This document shows, piece after piece, positions 1-6,305 of a DNA stretch of 12,307 nt. A program made the translations under genes and the position numbers. The stretch is from positions 1 through 12,307 of the forward strand of contig JAIXSD010000371.1 in the NCBI GenBank assembly GCA_027484885.1, read 5' to 3'. Source of the DNA: Rubrivivax sp. (GTDB lineage Bacteria > Pseudomonadota > Gammaproteobacteria > Burkholderiales > Burkholderiaceae_C). Numbering within the stretch: the stretch's first letter is position 1; the number at the start of each line of letters is the position of its first letter. The notes beneath the pieces are model-generated. The model was not told where the DNA came from. It did not search any database and saw nothing but the letters and a program-made list of their open reading frames with translations.

Positions 1-46
1 CAGGGTGGGCCAGGTACTGCGCGCCGCTGATGAGAACGGAACTCAT
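1..46 (-). CDS. N-terminal fragment of an unidentified gene (continues beyond the left edge)
   Basis: Only the first 15 codons are inside the window. Read on the minus strand they give M-S-S-V-L-I-S-G-A-Q-Y-L-A-H-P. The start is supported by a strong Shine-Dalgarno run, GAGGAGG, ending about six bases before the ATG. The gene points the same way as the MoaD-like and beta-propeller genes and follows the MoaD-like stop after 113 nt, so it may be the third gene of that operon or have its own promoter in the gap. The peptide is too short to assign a family. It has no obvious signal peptide in the visible part. Confidence 0.6.
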   Translation of the reverse strand, partial: MSSVLISGAQYLAHP

Positions 47-62
47 GGATACGCCTCCTCGT

Positions 63-79
63 CGGGCCGCACAGGCCCG
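63..79. other. Hairpin in the leader of the truncated gene
   Basis: A perfect 6-bp inverted repeat (CGGGCC / GGCCCG) encloses a 5-nt loop. On the minus strand it lies just upstream of the GAGGAGG ribosome-binding site of the gene starting at 46, and it is not followed by a U-run in that direction. It could be a weak attenuator, a processing or stability stem between the MoaD-like gene and the next one, or chance in GC-rich DNA. Confidence 0.3.
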
Positions 80-159
80 GTTTGTTCGGAGCGCACAGCC
101 TCCAGCAAGCGCCATGGCAACGCCAGACGGGCTTTCCCGAGGTCAGCTCAGCAGCGTCC

Positions 160-444
160 TCAGCCGCCACTGAGCGCCAGCACCACGGCCACGAGATCTT
201 CGGCCGCGAGAGCGTGCTGCAGATCGCGCACGCCCAGGCCGTTGACGAAGATTCGTAGATTGGCGCGAAGCAGCCCCTGCTCATCCACCACCCGAAAGCG
301 CAGCCCCGGGTGGCGCCGCTCGAGCGCATCGAAGAGCGCATCCAGCGTGCACAGGCCCTGCGCGTTCAGCGCCTCGGCCGGCGGCAGCTCAAACTGCAGC
401 TGCGGCGCATAACTGCGCAGGGCGCCGGGCAGCATGATCTTCAT
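160..444 (-). CDS. MoaD/ThiS-like small sulfur-carrier (ubiquitin-fold) protein
   Basis: 94 residues, typical for the MoaD/ThiS beta-grasp family. The sequence opens MKIMLPGALRSY, has the family's helix segment (LDALFDALERRHPGLRFRV), the strand LRIFVNGLGVRDL, and ends L-S-G-G. The terminal Gly-Gly is the feature that E1-like enzymes adenylate and convert to a thiocarboxylate in this family. The ATG at 444-442 shares bases with the TGA of the upstream beta-propeller gene (441-443) in an ATGA overlap, so the two are probably translationally coupled. A longer reading frame extends upstream, but it runs inside the propeller gene and its extra residues are unlike the family. No MoeB/ThiF-type activating enzyme or molybdopterin or thiamine gene is in the window, so a role in either pathway is not supported. 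The family is fairly sure, the function unknown. Confidence 0.8.
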   Translation of the reverse strand: MKIMLPGALRSYAPQLQFELPPAEALNAQGLCTLDALFDALERRHPGLRFRVVDEQGLLRANLRIFVNGLGVRDLQHALAAEDLVAVVLALSGG

Positions 445-1667
445 GCCGGATCGTCCAGCTCGGCCACCTCGACGGCGTAGATCTCGGGCAGGTGGCGGGC
501 GATGTTCTGCCATTTGGCGCCCTCGTCGCGGCCGATCCAGAGCTCGCCGCTGGTGGTGCCCAGGTAGAGCGCCGGCTTGGCCTGCGCATCCACCGTCATG
601 GCCTGGCGCTTGATGGTCCACCAGGCCTGGTGCTCGGGCAGGCCTTCATCGAGGCGCTGCCAGGTCTTGCCGGCATTGCGGGTGATGTAGGCCGCCGGCT
701 GGCCGCCCGGGGCGGTGCGCGGCCAGACGTCTTGCCCATCCATGGGGAAGACCCAGGCCGTGTCCGGGTCGCGCGGGTGCACCACCATGGGAAAGCCGAT
801 GTCGCCCACGCGCTTGGGCATCTTGCGGCCGATGCGCTGCCAGACGTCGTCAGCCGGGCGGCCCGTGCGGTCCAGTCGGTAGATGCCGCAGTGGTTCTGC
901 TGGTAGAGACGGTCGGGCTGCGTGGGGCAGATGCGCAGGCAATGCGGGTCGTGGAAGGTGATGGTGCTCGGGTCAAAGCCGCCGACCACCTCCATGCCCT
1001 GGATCAGGGGGCTCCAGCTGGCGCCCCCGTCACGCGACTCATGCACGCCGCCGCCCGACATGCCGAAGTAGAGATGCTGCGGGTCACGCGGGTCGACGAT
1101 CACCGAATGCAGCTTGGGGCCGTCAGGCGTGCCATCCTGGGCCGAGCCCATCCACTCGCGGAACTGCGCGCTGTCGTTGACCGAAGCCAGAGGAGTCCAG
1201 CGCTCGCCGCCATCTTCCGAGCGAAACAGGCCTTGCGGTGAGGTGCCCACATACCAGCGGCCCGGCTCGCTGGCATGGCCCGGCGTCAGCCAGAAGCTGT
1301 GGTCCACCGAGCGGGCGGGCAGGCTGCTGCCGGCCGCCGGTGCGGCAAAGGCCGGCGGCTGGGCCGCTTCCTTCCAGCTTCGCCCCAGATTGATGGAACG
1401 AAAAATCGTCGGGCCCAGATGCCCGGTCTTGGCCGCGGCCAGCAGGGTGCGGCCATCGCGCGGGTCCAGCACCAGGTGGCTGATGGTGTGGCCCAGGAAA
1501 TGCGGGCCGTCCACCGTCCAGGTCTTTCGTTTGGCATCGCTGTGGAACAGCCAGGCCCCCTTGCGCGTGGCAACCAGCAAAACGACGCGGCGCGCCGGCT
1601 TGCTGGAGGTCTTGCGCGTGGTCTGGCGACTTGATGCGGGGGCTCGGGCGGTGCGGCTGGGGCTCAT
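441..1667 (-). CDS. BNR/Asp-box beta-propeller protein (sialidase-fold / VPS10-like), cytoplasmic
   Basis: 408 residues. The protein carries recurring Asp-box motifs of the S/T-x-D/N-x-G-x-x-W type: S91..W98 (NLGRSW), S150..W157 (EDGGERW), S211..W218 (RDGGASW), T329..W336 (RNAGKTW) and a final degenerate one at 379-386 (RDEGAKW), with a weak one at 43-50. These repeats mark the blades of a beta-propeller. Databases usually label such proteins 'exo-alpha-sialidase' or 'glycosyl hydrolase', but Asp boxes are structural and no sialidase catalytic set is evident, so enzymatic activity should not be assumed. Residues 2-27 are basic and Ser/Thr/Arg-rich, with no signal peptide, so it is probably cytoplasmic. 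The start at 1667 is chosen because AGGAG lies 8 nt upstream; upstream in-frame starts such as 1724 lack one. It is the first gene of the minus-strand operon and overlaps the MoaD-like gene. Confidence 0.82.
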   Translation of the reverse strand: MSPSRTARAPASSRQTTRKTSSKPARRVVLLVATRKGAWLFHSDAKRKTWTVDGPHFLGHTISHLVLDPRDGRTLLAAAKTGHLGPTIFRSINLGRSWKEAAQPPAFAAPAAGSSLPARSVDHSFWLTPGHASEPGRWYVGTSPQGLFRSEDGGERWTPLASVNDSAQFREWMGSAQDGTPDGPKLHSVIVDPRDPQHLYFGMSGGGVHESRDGGASWSPLIQGMEVVGGFDPSTITFHDPHCLRICPTQPDRLYQQNHCGIYRLDRTGRPADDVWQRIGRKMPKRVGDIGFPMVVHPRDPDTAWVFPMDGQDVWPRTAPGGQPAAYITRNAGKTWQRLDEGLPEHQAWWTIKRQAMTVDAQAKPALYLGTTSGELWIGRDEGAKWQNIARHLPEIYAVEVAELDDPA

Positions 1668-1713
1668 GAGGCGAACTCCTGGTGGATGGCTGGAGGCAAA
1701 CGACAAGCCCGGG

Positions 1714-1736
1714 GCTCGCGACATCTGAGCGCGAGC
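1714..1736. promoter_or_regulatory. 7-bp dyad with 9-nt spacer upstream of the propeller operon
   Basis: GCTCGCG at 1714-1720 and its exact reverse complement CGCGAGC at 1730-1736 form a 23-bp dyad centred about 58 bp upstream of the propeller start codon. The size and spacing suit a dimeric regulator's operator or a leader-RNA hairpin. No regulator gene is adjacent, so this is a candidate only. Confidence 0.3.
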
Positions 1737-1764
1737 ACCCTCCCGGCACGACGAAGCAAGGGCA

Positions 1765-1783
1765 GCCGGATCGACACACCGGC
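1765..1783. other. Inverted repeat beside an A-tract
   Basis: GCCGG and CCGGC enclose a 9-nt loop, followed on the plus strand by TACAAAAAAA. The A-run is on the wrong side for a minus-strand terminator and would read as A, not U, on the plus strand. It is therefore not a rho-independent terminator in either direction. It may be part of a bent promoter region. Confidence 0.2.
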
Positions 1784-1862
1784 TACAAAAAAACCCTCTT
1801 CTCGCAAGTCGCGCAAGGGCTGGGGCACAAACGGACCGACTCATGACACCAAAGCATTCTGT

Positions 1863-1876
1863 GCGCGGGCCCGCGC
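1863..1876. other. 14-bp perfect palindrome
   Basis: GCGCGGGCCCGCGC reads identically on both strands. It sits roughly mid-way in the divergent spacer, 191 bp before the VOC start codon. It may be a protein-binding site or reflect local GC richness. Confidence 0.25.
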
Positions 1877-2067
1877 TGCCGTCATGCGCGTTTGTGCCAG
1901 TGCGGTGGCGCAAGCGCAGGGCCACACTGGGCAGAACGCAGCCGACTCAAAGTCCAAGCGCGCGGCTTGTCGATTTCCGCTCTCTTGCTTCGTCGTCCGT
2001 CTTGTCGGGCCGACCTGACGCTCCAGCCACCCTCACCTGTTCTTTTGAATCCCGGGAGACCTTTGCC

Positions 2068-2529
2068 ATGAGCACCCAGCAAGACAGCCGCAGTGACAAC
2101 AACACCCCACCGCCTCCGTTCACCCAACAGATTTTCATCAGCCTGCCCGTGCAGGACCTGGCCGCCTCCATCGCCTTTTACGAGGCCCTGGGCTTCGCAC
2201 GCAATCCGCAGTTCAGCGATGCAGAGGGCGCCTGCATGGTCTGGAGCGAGGCCATCCACGTCATGCTGCTCAGCCACGCCAAATGGCGCAGCTTCACCGA
2301 GCTGCCCCTGCCCCCCGCCGGCACCGCCGGCCACATGCTCAACCTCTCGCTCGCCAGCCGCGAGGCCGTGGACGCGATGAACGAAGTGGCCCGAACCCAG
2401 GGCGGCCGGGCCGATGTGAACCCGGTGCAAGACCTGGGTTTCATGTATGCCCGCGATCTGGCGGACCCGGATGGGCATTTGTGGGGAGCGTTTTGGATGA
2501 ACCCGGAGGCGGCCACACCTCAAGCTTGA
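2068..2529 (+). CDS. VOC (glyoxalase/bleomycin-resistance fold) family protein
   Basis: 153 residues, the usual length of a single-chain VOC protein. Residues 21-43 ([11 protein letters not shown], then FYEALGF) match the first beta-alpha unit of the family, and residues 123-145 ([17 protein letters not shown], then AFWM) match the last strands. The pattern is closest to the group annotated as 'predicted lactoylglutathione lyase' (COG3607). Position 140 is Gly where many VOC enzymes carry the last-strand metal-binding Glu (…DGHxWE…), so metal-dependent catalysis is uncertain. The ATG at 2068 is preferred because GGGAG lies 9 nt upstream; the longer frame upstream has no family similarity. The 12 residues after the start are polar and there is no signal peptide. 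It is probably monocistronic: the next gene starts 154 nt later. Confidence 0.85.
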   Translation: MSTQQDSRSDNNTPPPPFTQQIFISLPVQDLAASIAFYEALGFARNPQFSDAEGACMVWSEAIHVMLLSHAKWRSFTELPLPPAGTAGHMLNLSLASREAVDAMNEVARTQGGRADVNPVQDLGFMYARDLADPDGHLWGAFWMNPEAATPQA

Positions 2530-2558
2530 GATTGCACCTGCCAGAGCCAGCCTGCCAC

Positions 2559-2574
2559 GCCCCCGCGGCGGGGC
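2559..2574 (+). terminator. Weak GC hairpin after the VOC gene
   Basis: GCCCC and GGGGC form a 5-bp stem with a 6-nt loop, 30 nt after the VOC stop. There is no downstream T-run, so it is at best a weak or factor-assisted terminator. Confidence 0.2.
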
Positions 2575-2683
2575 CAGACATCGGCTTGGTCATGAAATGG
2601 TCAAGCTCCGATCAAGACGGCGCAGGGCCCTCAGGCCGAAACTGCCGACTCGTTCAGCACAACAACAACGCAGTCGGCATCTC

Positions 2684-4210
2684 ATGGGAATCAAACAACG
2701 CATCTGGGCCCTCCCCGCGATCGCGGCACTTATCTTCGCCATCAGCATAGGCATCATCCTGACGGTGTCCCAGCGCACCTCGGAGACGATCAACAAGATG
2801 GGCAGCGATGCCTATCCCCACCTGCAGGCGGCGACACAGGCCCTCTCTCTGCTGGACCCGATTTCCGTGGCCTTTCAGGCGGCCGTCAGCGAGACAGAAC
2901 CCAAGCGCATCGACGACGCCAAGCACCTGACCGATAGCCTGAACGCCCATCTGGCACGCATGGCCCAGGTGGAAGGCCGGGAGGCCGCTGCGGCCCGCTT
3001 GCTGCAGGCCAGCCAGACCTACGCCATTGCCGCCGAGAACACCGCCTTGATCCTGCTGGGCAAGGCCGATGGCGAAGCCGCCGAGGCCGTGAGCGCCATG
3101 CAGGACAAGCTGAAGGCCTTGCGTGAGCCGCTGGAGCTGGAAGCCCAGCTGGCGCAAAAAAACTTCGATGAGATGCTGGTGGGCAGCCACCAAGGCGTGC
3201 GCTCCGTCGGCACGGTCACCCTGATCAGCGCCGCCTTTGTGCTGGCCGGCCTGGTGTTTGCCTCCTGGCGCATCATCAGCAGCGTCTGGGAACAGCTGGG
3301 CGCCGAACCGGCCGAGGTGCGCGAGGTCATGCAGGAAATCGCGGCCGGTGATTTGTCGCGCCGCATCGAGGCCCGCGACGCGCAGGGCACCGACCTCCTC
3401 CATGCCATTGCCAGCATGTCCCACGGCCTACGGGACATGGTCAACCAGGTACGCGATGGCGCGGGCGAGATCGCCTACGCCGCCCAAGAAATCGCAGCCG
3501 GCAACTTGGACCTGTCCAAGCGAACCGAGATCCAGGCTGGCGCGGTCGAGGTGACCACGCAATCCATGCGCCTGCTGACCGAGTCGGTGAAAGACAACGC
3601 GTCCAGCGCACGGCAAGCGACTCGCAATGCAGGCCAGGCCTGTGCCGATGCGGAACGCGGTGGCGAGGCGGTTCGCGAGGCCATCACTTCGATGCAGCAG
3701 ATCAGTGAGTCCTCACAAAAAATCTCCGAGATCACCGGTGTGATTGACGCGATTGCCTTTCAGACCAACATCCTGGCCTTGAACGCTTCAATCGAAGCGG
3801 CTCGCGCCGGCGAGCATGGCCGCGGCTTTGCGGTGGTGGCTGGCGAGGTGCGTCGCCTGGCGCACCGGGCCGCCGAGGCCGCCAAGGAGATCGCAGGCCT
3901 GATCGAGGTCTCCACCCAGCACGTGTTGCACGGCACGGACAAGGTCAACACGGCAGGCGCTGCCATGCAGAACGCCGTGCAGTCCGTCAACTCGGTGGCC
4001 ACGCTGATCACAGAAATCGCGCAGGCCAGTGACGACCAGGCCGAGCGGATCACCGAAGCAAGCCGCGCCATCGCCGGCATCGACGACAGCACACGCCAGA
4101 ACAGCGCACTCGTGGAGCAGGCCGCTGCAGCGGCAGCCAGCCTTGAACAGCAAACCCAGCGCCTGGCTTCCTTGACGCAGCGCTTCCAGACCGAGCGCCT
4201 GCCCGCCTAG
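2684..4210 (+). CDS. Methyl-accepting chemotaxis protein (two transmembrane segments, periplasmic sensor)
   Basis: 508 residues from the ATG at 2684. A short basic start (MGIKQR) precedes TM1 at about 8-28. A periplasmic, mostly helical sensor of about 145 residues follows, then TM2 at about 176-198, a HAMP-type segment (about 199-250, with [18 protein letters not shown]) and a long coiled-coil signalling domain. The hairpin tip at about 358-390 carries the conserved [16 protein letters not shown] and [15 protein letters not shown] blocks that contact CheA and CheW. The C-terminus (RFQTERLPA) has no NWETF-like CheR/CheB-binding pentapeptide. Sensor regions like this one resemble four-helix-bundle receptors, but its ligand cannot be read from the sequence. 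An upstream ATG at 2597 would add 29 very basic residues and lacks a ribosome-binding site; 2684 also lacks a clear one. No che or flagellar genes are in the window. It lies upstream of the porin modules, 158 nt apart. Confidence 0.92.
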   Translation: MGIKQRIWALPAIAALIFAISIGIILTVSQRTSETINKMGSDAYPHLQAATQALSLLDPISVAFQAAVSETEPKRIDDAKHLTDSLNAHLARMAQVEGREAAAARLLQASQTYAIAAENTALILLGKADGEAAEAVSAMQDKLKALREPLELEAQLAQKNFDEMLVGSHQGVRSVGTVTLISAAFVLAGLVFASWRIISSVWEQLGAEPAEVREVMQEIAAGDLSRRIEARDAQGTDLLHAIASMSHGLRDMVNQVRDGAGEIAYAAQEIAAGNLDLSKRTEIQAGAVEVTTQSMRLLTESVKDNASSARQATRNAGQACADAERGGEAVREAITSMQQISESSQKISEITGVIDAIAFQTNILALNASIEAARAGEHGRGFAVVAGEVRRLAHRAAEAAKEIAGLIEVSTQHVLHGTDKVNTAGAAMQNAVQSVNSVATLITEIAQASDDQAERITEASRAIAGIDDSTRQNSALVEQAAAAAASLEQQTQRLASLTQRFQTERLPA

Positions 4211-4224
4211 CGCCCGGCGCAGCA

Positions 4225-4239
4225 GCCGACACGGTCGGC
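4225..4239 (+). terminator. Possible terminator hairpin after the chemotaxis receptor
   Basis: GCCGAC and GTCGGC form a perfect 6-bp stem with a 3-nt loop, beginning 15 nt after the receptor's stop. It is followed by AGCCCTTTCCT, which is pyrimidine-rich but not a true T-run. If it works it would separate the receptor from the porin modules transcriptionally. Confidence 0.35.
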
Positions 4240-4280
4240 AGCCCTTTCCTCCCCATTGATCCCGCCCATCTCGCCCTTGC

Positions 4281-4322
4281 TGCAAGGCGCGTGAGGGCGC
4301 CCTGTTGCCGATTTGCAAGGCG
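4281..4322. repeat. Direct repeat TGCAAGGCG x2, 33 bp apart, in the porin leader
   Basis: The 9-mer TGCAAGGCG occurs at 4281-4289 and 4314-4322, a period of 33 bp, about three helical turns. A stem-loop (GGCGC 4286-4290 / GCGCC 4297-4301) overlaps the first copy. The repeat lies 47-88 bp upstream of the first porin start, where an operator or leader structure would be expected. Confidence 0.25.
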
Positions 4323-4368
4323 GTGCATGTCGGCCTGTTGAATGTCCATCCGCCCAGAAAGACTCACG

Positions 4369-5724
4369 ATGAAGTTAGCTCCTCGCCGCCACATGACGGC
4401 TCTGGCCGCCGCGCTGTTCTGCTCGGCTGCCGCCCATGCAGAGATCTCCAACGACAGCAAGACCTTGGTGCTCTCCGGTTTCGGCACGCTGTCGGCGGTG
4501 CAAACCAACAACGAGAACATCGAGTTCCGCTCGGACAACCGGCTGCCGAACGGCACCGCGAACAGCCACGAGTTCGACAACGACAGCAAGCTCGGCCTGC
4601 AGCTGAGCTACCGCCCGACAGACAAGCTGCAAGCTGTGGTGCAGCTGCTGTCGCGCCGCAACGAAGACAACAGCTTCAAGCCCTCGGTGGACTGGGCCTA
4701 TATCGCCTACAAGCCGAGCAGCGCCTTGTCGCTGCGCGCAGGTCGCTTCGTGGCACCCGTGCTCATGGGCTCGGACTACCGCAATGTCGGCTATTCCAAT
4801 GTCTGGGTTCGCCCGCCCACCGATGTCTACAACTCGGCCACCATCAACAATGTGGACGGCCTGGACGCCATCTACCGCGGTGAACTGGGTCCGTTCTCCT
4901 TCAGTGCTCAGGCCTACTACGGCAGCTACGACCTGAAGTTCAACGGCGGCTCCGGCATCAAGTTCAACCGCATGGGCGGCGTGAACCTCACCGCCGAATT
5001 GGGCAGCTGGACCTTCCGCGTCAGCCACATGGATGCCCGTCACACCAACTACCAAGCCGACGGCCAGGTTTCGCCCTCCACCCTGTTTGCAGTGAGCGAC
5101 CCCGCAACCGGCCGTGGCTATCGACTCACCCCGGGTGCAGCGACCTGCAACGCCAGCATCAAGGCGAACGTGGGGTGTTCGGACCTCTTCTCCAACTTCG
5201 ACACGGTCAACAACGCGATTCGCCGTGATCACAAGCCTTTCAACATCAGTGACATCGGCCTGGCCTACGACAACGGCAAGGTGGTCGTGCAAGCGGAGTA
5301 CATGCGGCGCAAATCCGACTCGCAACTGTCGAACTCAAGTGCTTACTACATGACTGCAGGCTATCGCTTTGGCAAGGTGCTGCCCTATGTCAGCTACTCC
5401 GGCAGCAAGACGGACACCCGTCGCCTGAGCCTGACGGCAACGCCGGCCTATGCCGCAGACGTGGCACGGCGATACACCATGGGTGAGCCCTATGTGCAGA
5501 CCTCGAACACCGACAACAACACCGTGTCACTGGGCATGCGTGTGGATGTGGCGTCCTCGGTGGCCTTGAAGTTCCAGCTGGATCGCTACACCCCCAACAC
5601 CAACAGCTTTGGCGCCACCGATGCGCAGACCATGACCCGTGTGAATGGCGTGCTGACCTCGCCCATGTCGAGCTCGGTCGGCTCCGTGAAGCTGGCGACC
5701 GTGTCGCTCGACTTTGTGTTCTGA
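4369..5724 (+). CDS. Outer-membrane beta-barrel porin-like protein, module 1
   Basis: 451 residues. A signal peptide is clear: MKLAPRRH, a hydrophobic core (ALAAALFCSAAAHA) and likely cleavage after A-H-A at residue 24. The mature part shows alternating beta-strand character throughout, is rich in Tyr, Ser and Asn, and ends in an aromatic residue (…SLDFVF), the outer-membrane assembly signal. A conserved block at 122-154 contains LRAGRFVAP and NVWVRPPTDVY. Two cysteines, C260 and C270, lie in one predicted surface loop. The start at 4369 gives a clean signal peptide with weak AGAAAG upstream; the ATG at 4342 would add nine residues without a ribosome-binding site. It is paralogous to the porin at 6306 and is followed after 10 nt by a small exported binding-protein-like gene. 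Substrate or ligand is unknown. A channel role is inferred from fold only. Confidence 0.85.
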   Translation: MKLAPRRHMTALAAALFCSAAAHAEISNDSKTLVLSGFGTLSAVQTNNENIEFRSDNRLPNGTANSHEFDNDSKLGLQLSYRPTDKLQAVVQLLSRRNEDNSFKPSVDWAYIAYKPSSALSLRAGRFVAPVLMGSDYRNVGYSNVWVRPPTDVYNSATINNVDGLDAIYRGELGPFSFSAQAYYGSYDLKFNGGSGIKFNRMGGVNLTAELGSWTFRVSHMDARHTNYQADGQVSPSTLFAVSDPATGRGYRLTPGAATCNASIKANVGCSDLFSNFDTVNNAIRRDHKPFNISDIGLAYDNGKVVVQAEYMRRKSDSQLSNSSAYYMTAGYRFGKVLPYVSYSGSKTDTRRLSLTATPAYAADVARRYTMGEPYVQTSNTDNNTVSLGMRVDVASSVALKFQLDRYTPNTNSFGATDAQTMTRVNGVLTSPMSSSVGSVKLATVSLDFVF

Positions 5725-5728
5725 GGAG
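5723..5728 (+). promoter_or_regulatory. Shine-Dalgarno of the module 1 small binding-like protein, overlapping the porin stop
   Basis: GAGGAG shares its first two bases with the porin's TGA stop (5722-5724) and lies 6 nt before the ATG at 5735 and 9 nt before the adjacent ATG at 5738. Ribosomes finishing the porin would sit on this site, which argues for coupled translation of the pair. Confidence 0.7.
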
Positions 5729-5734
5729 CGAGAC

Positions 5735-6181
5735 ATGATGTTCAAGACTCAACAGACCCACAGCTTCACTGCCGCAGCGATCGCCTTGTTTGCCTTCGCC
5801 CTGCCGACCCCAACGTTCGCCGCGGACTGGGTGCTGGTGGCCGGGGCCAAGAGCGGCATCAACAAGCTCGATGCCGACGCCGCCAGCAACCTCTACCTCG
5901 GCAAGGTGAATGAGTTGGCCGGTGTCGGCCCGGTCACGCTGATGGACCTGCCCGAGGGCAACCCGATCCGTGACAGCTTCTACGCCGACACCACCAAGAA
6001 GGACGCCAGCGCACTGAAGGCCTACTGGTCGCGCATGATCTTCACCGGCAAGGGCCAACCCCCGCGCGCGATGGACGGCGCTGCGGCCATCAAGAAGGCG
6101 CTCAGCGCCAACAGCACGGCCATCGCTTACATCGAGAAATCAGCGGTGGACGCTTCCGTCAAGGTGCTGCTGACACCCTGA
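5735..6181 (+). CDS. Small exported PstS-like 'half' periplasmic-binding protein, module 1
   Basis: 148 residues. Residues 1-29 form a signal peptide (core AAAIALFAFALPTPTFA, probable cleavage A-F-A before ADWVLVAG), leaving about 119 residues, only about one lobe of a normal PstS-type binding protein. Family marks are the SNLYLGKV block (51-58), the Y-W-S-R-M-I-F-T-G-K-x-x-P-P block (97-110), AIAYIEK (129-135) and the C-terminal DASVKVLLTP. Proteins like this are usually annotated 'phosphate ABC transporter substrate-binding protein', but it is half-size, the full-length PstS phosphate-site motifs are not evident, and no pst or other ABC genes are nearby. Phosphate binding and transport are therefore unsupported. 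It follows the porin by 10 nt and has a paralogue at 7661. A periplasmic sensing or adaptor role with the porin and the downstream c-di-GMP enzyme is my inference. Confidence 0.82.
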   Translation: MMFKTQQTHSFTAAAIALFAFALPTPTFAADWVLVAGAKSGINKLDADAASNLYLGKVNELAGVGPVTLMDLPEGNPIRDSFYADTTKKDASALKAYWSRMIFTGKGQPPRAMDGAAAIKKALSANSTAIAYIEKSAVDASVKVLLTP

Positions 6182-6206
6182 TCGGCCCTGCGGCACTGCG
6201 CAGACC

Positions 6207-6229
6207 GGCACGCCCCGCGCGGGCGTGCC
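6207..6229 (+). terminator. Strong 9-bp GC hairpin between the two modules
   Basis: GGCACGCCC (6207-6215) and GGGCGTGCC (6221-6229) pair perfectly across a 5-nt loop, 25 nt after the module 1 stop. This is the most stable stem I found in the window. No T-run follows, so it may be an imperfect terminator, an attenuator lowering module 2 expression, or a 3'-end stabiliser of the module 1 transcript. Confidence 0.45.
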
Positions 6230-6233
6230 CGGC

Positions 6234-6251
6234 CTGTGCTTGCGCGCACAG
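6234..6251 (+). other. Second hairpin in the inter-module spacer
   Basis: CTGTGC (6234-6239) and GCACAG (6246-6251) form a 6-bp stem with a 6-nt loop, 4 nt after the first hairpin. CTTGTTGC follows, a weakly U-rich stretch. Together the two stems make a tandem structure between the modules. Confidence 0.35.
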
Positions 6252-6305
6252 CTTGTTGCACCGGTTTCTTGCCCTGCCCTCTCGATCCCCCCCGCCCTCG
6301 TCCTC

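Larger units (their letters stand above)
1668..2067. promoter_or_regulatory. 400-bp divergent intergenic region
   Basis: This spacer separates the minus-strand propeller/MoaD operon from the plus-strand VOC gene and must hold promoters for both. I could not identify a convincing -35/-10 pair for either. It contains several inverted repeats, listed separately, and a run of seven A at 1787-1793. Reading frames cross it on both strands, but their translations are Arg/Ser/Ala-rich with no recognisable domain or ribosome-binding site, so I see no gene here. Confidence 0.5.

Noticed and set aside
441..1667. True sialidase assignment for the propeller protein
   Set aside because: Asp boxes are structural; no sialidase arginine triad or FRIP-like motif is evident and there is no export signal.
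1686..2018. Possible 110-residue gene in the divergent spacer
   Set aside because: Basic low-complexity translation without a domain or ribosome-binding site.
2612..2642. Sigma-28 flagellar-type promoter before the chemotaxis receptor (GCCGAAAC at 2635)
   Set aside because: The -10-like element matches 6 of 8 consensus bases, but no TAAA-like -35 lies at the required 15-bp spacing.
4375..5325. Minus-strand reading frame of 316 codons opposite porin 1
   Set aside because: Val/Ala/Gly/Arg-rich shadow frame; the plus strand encodes a clear exported barrel.
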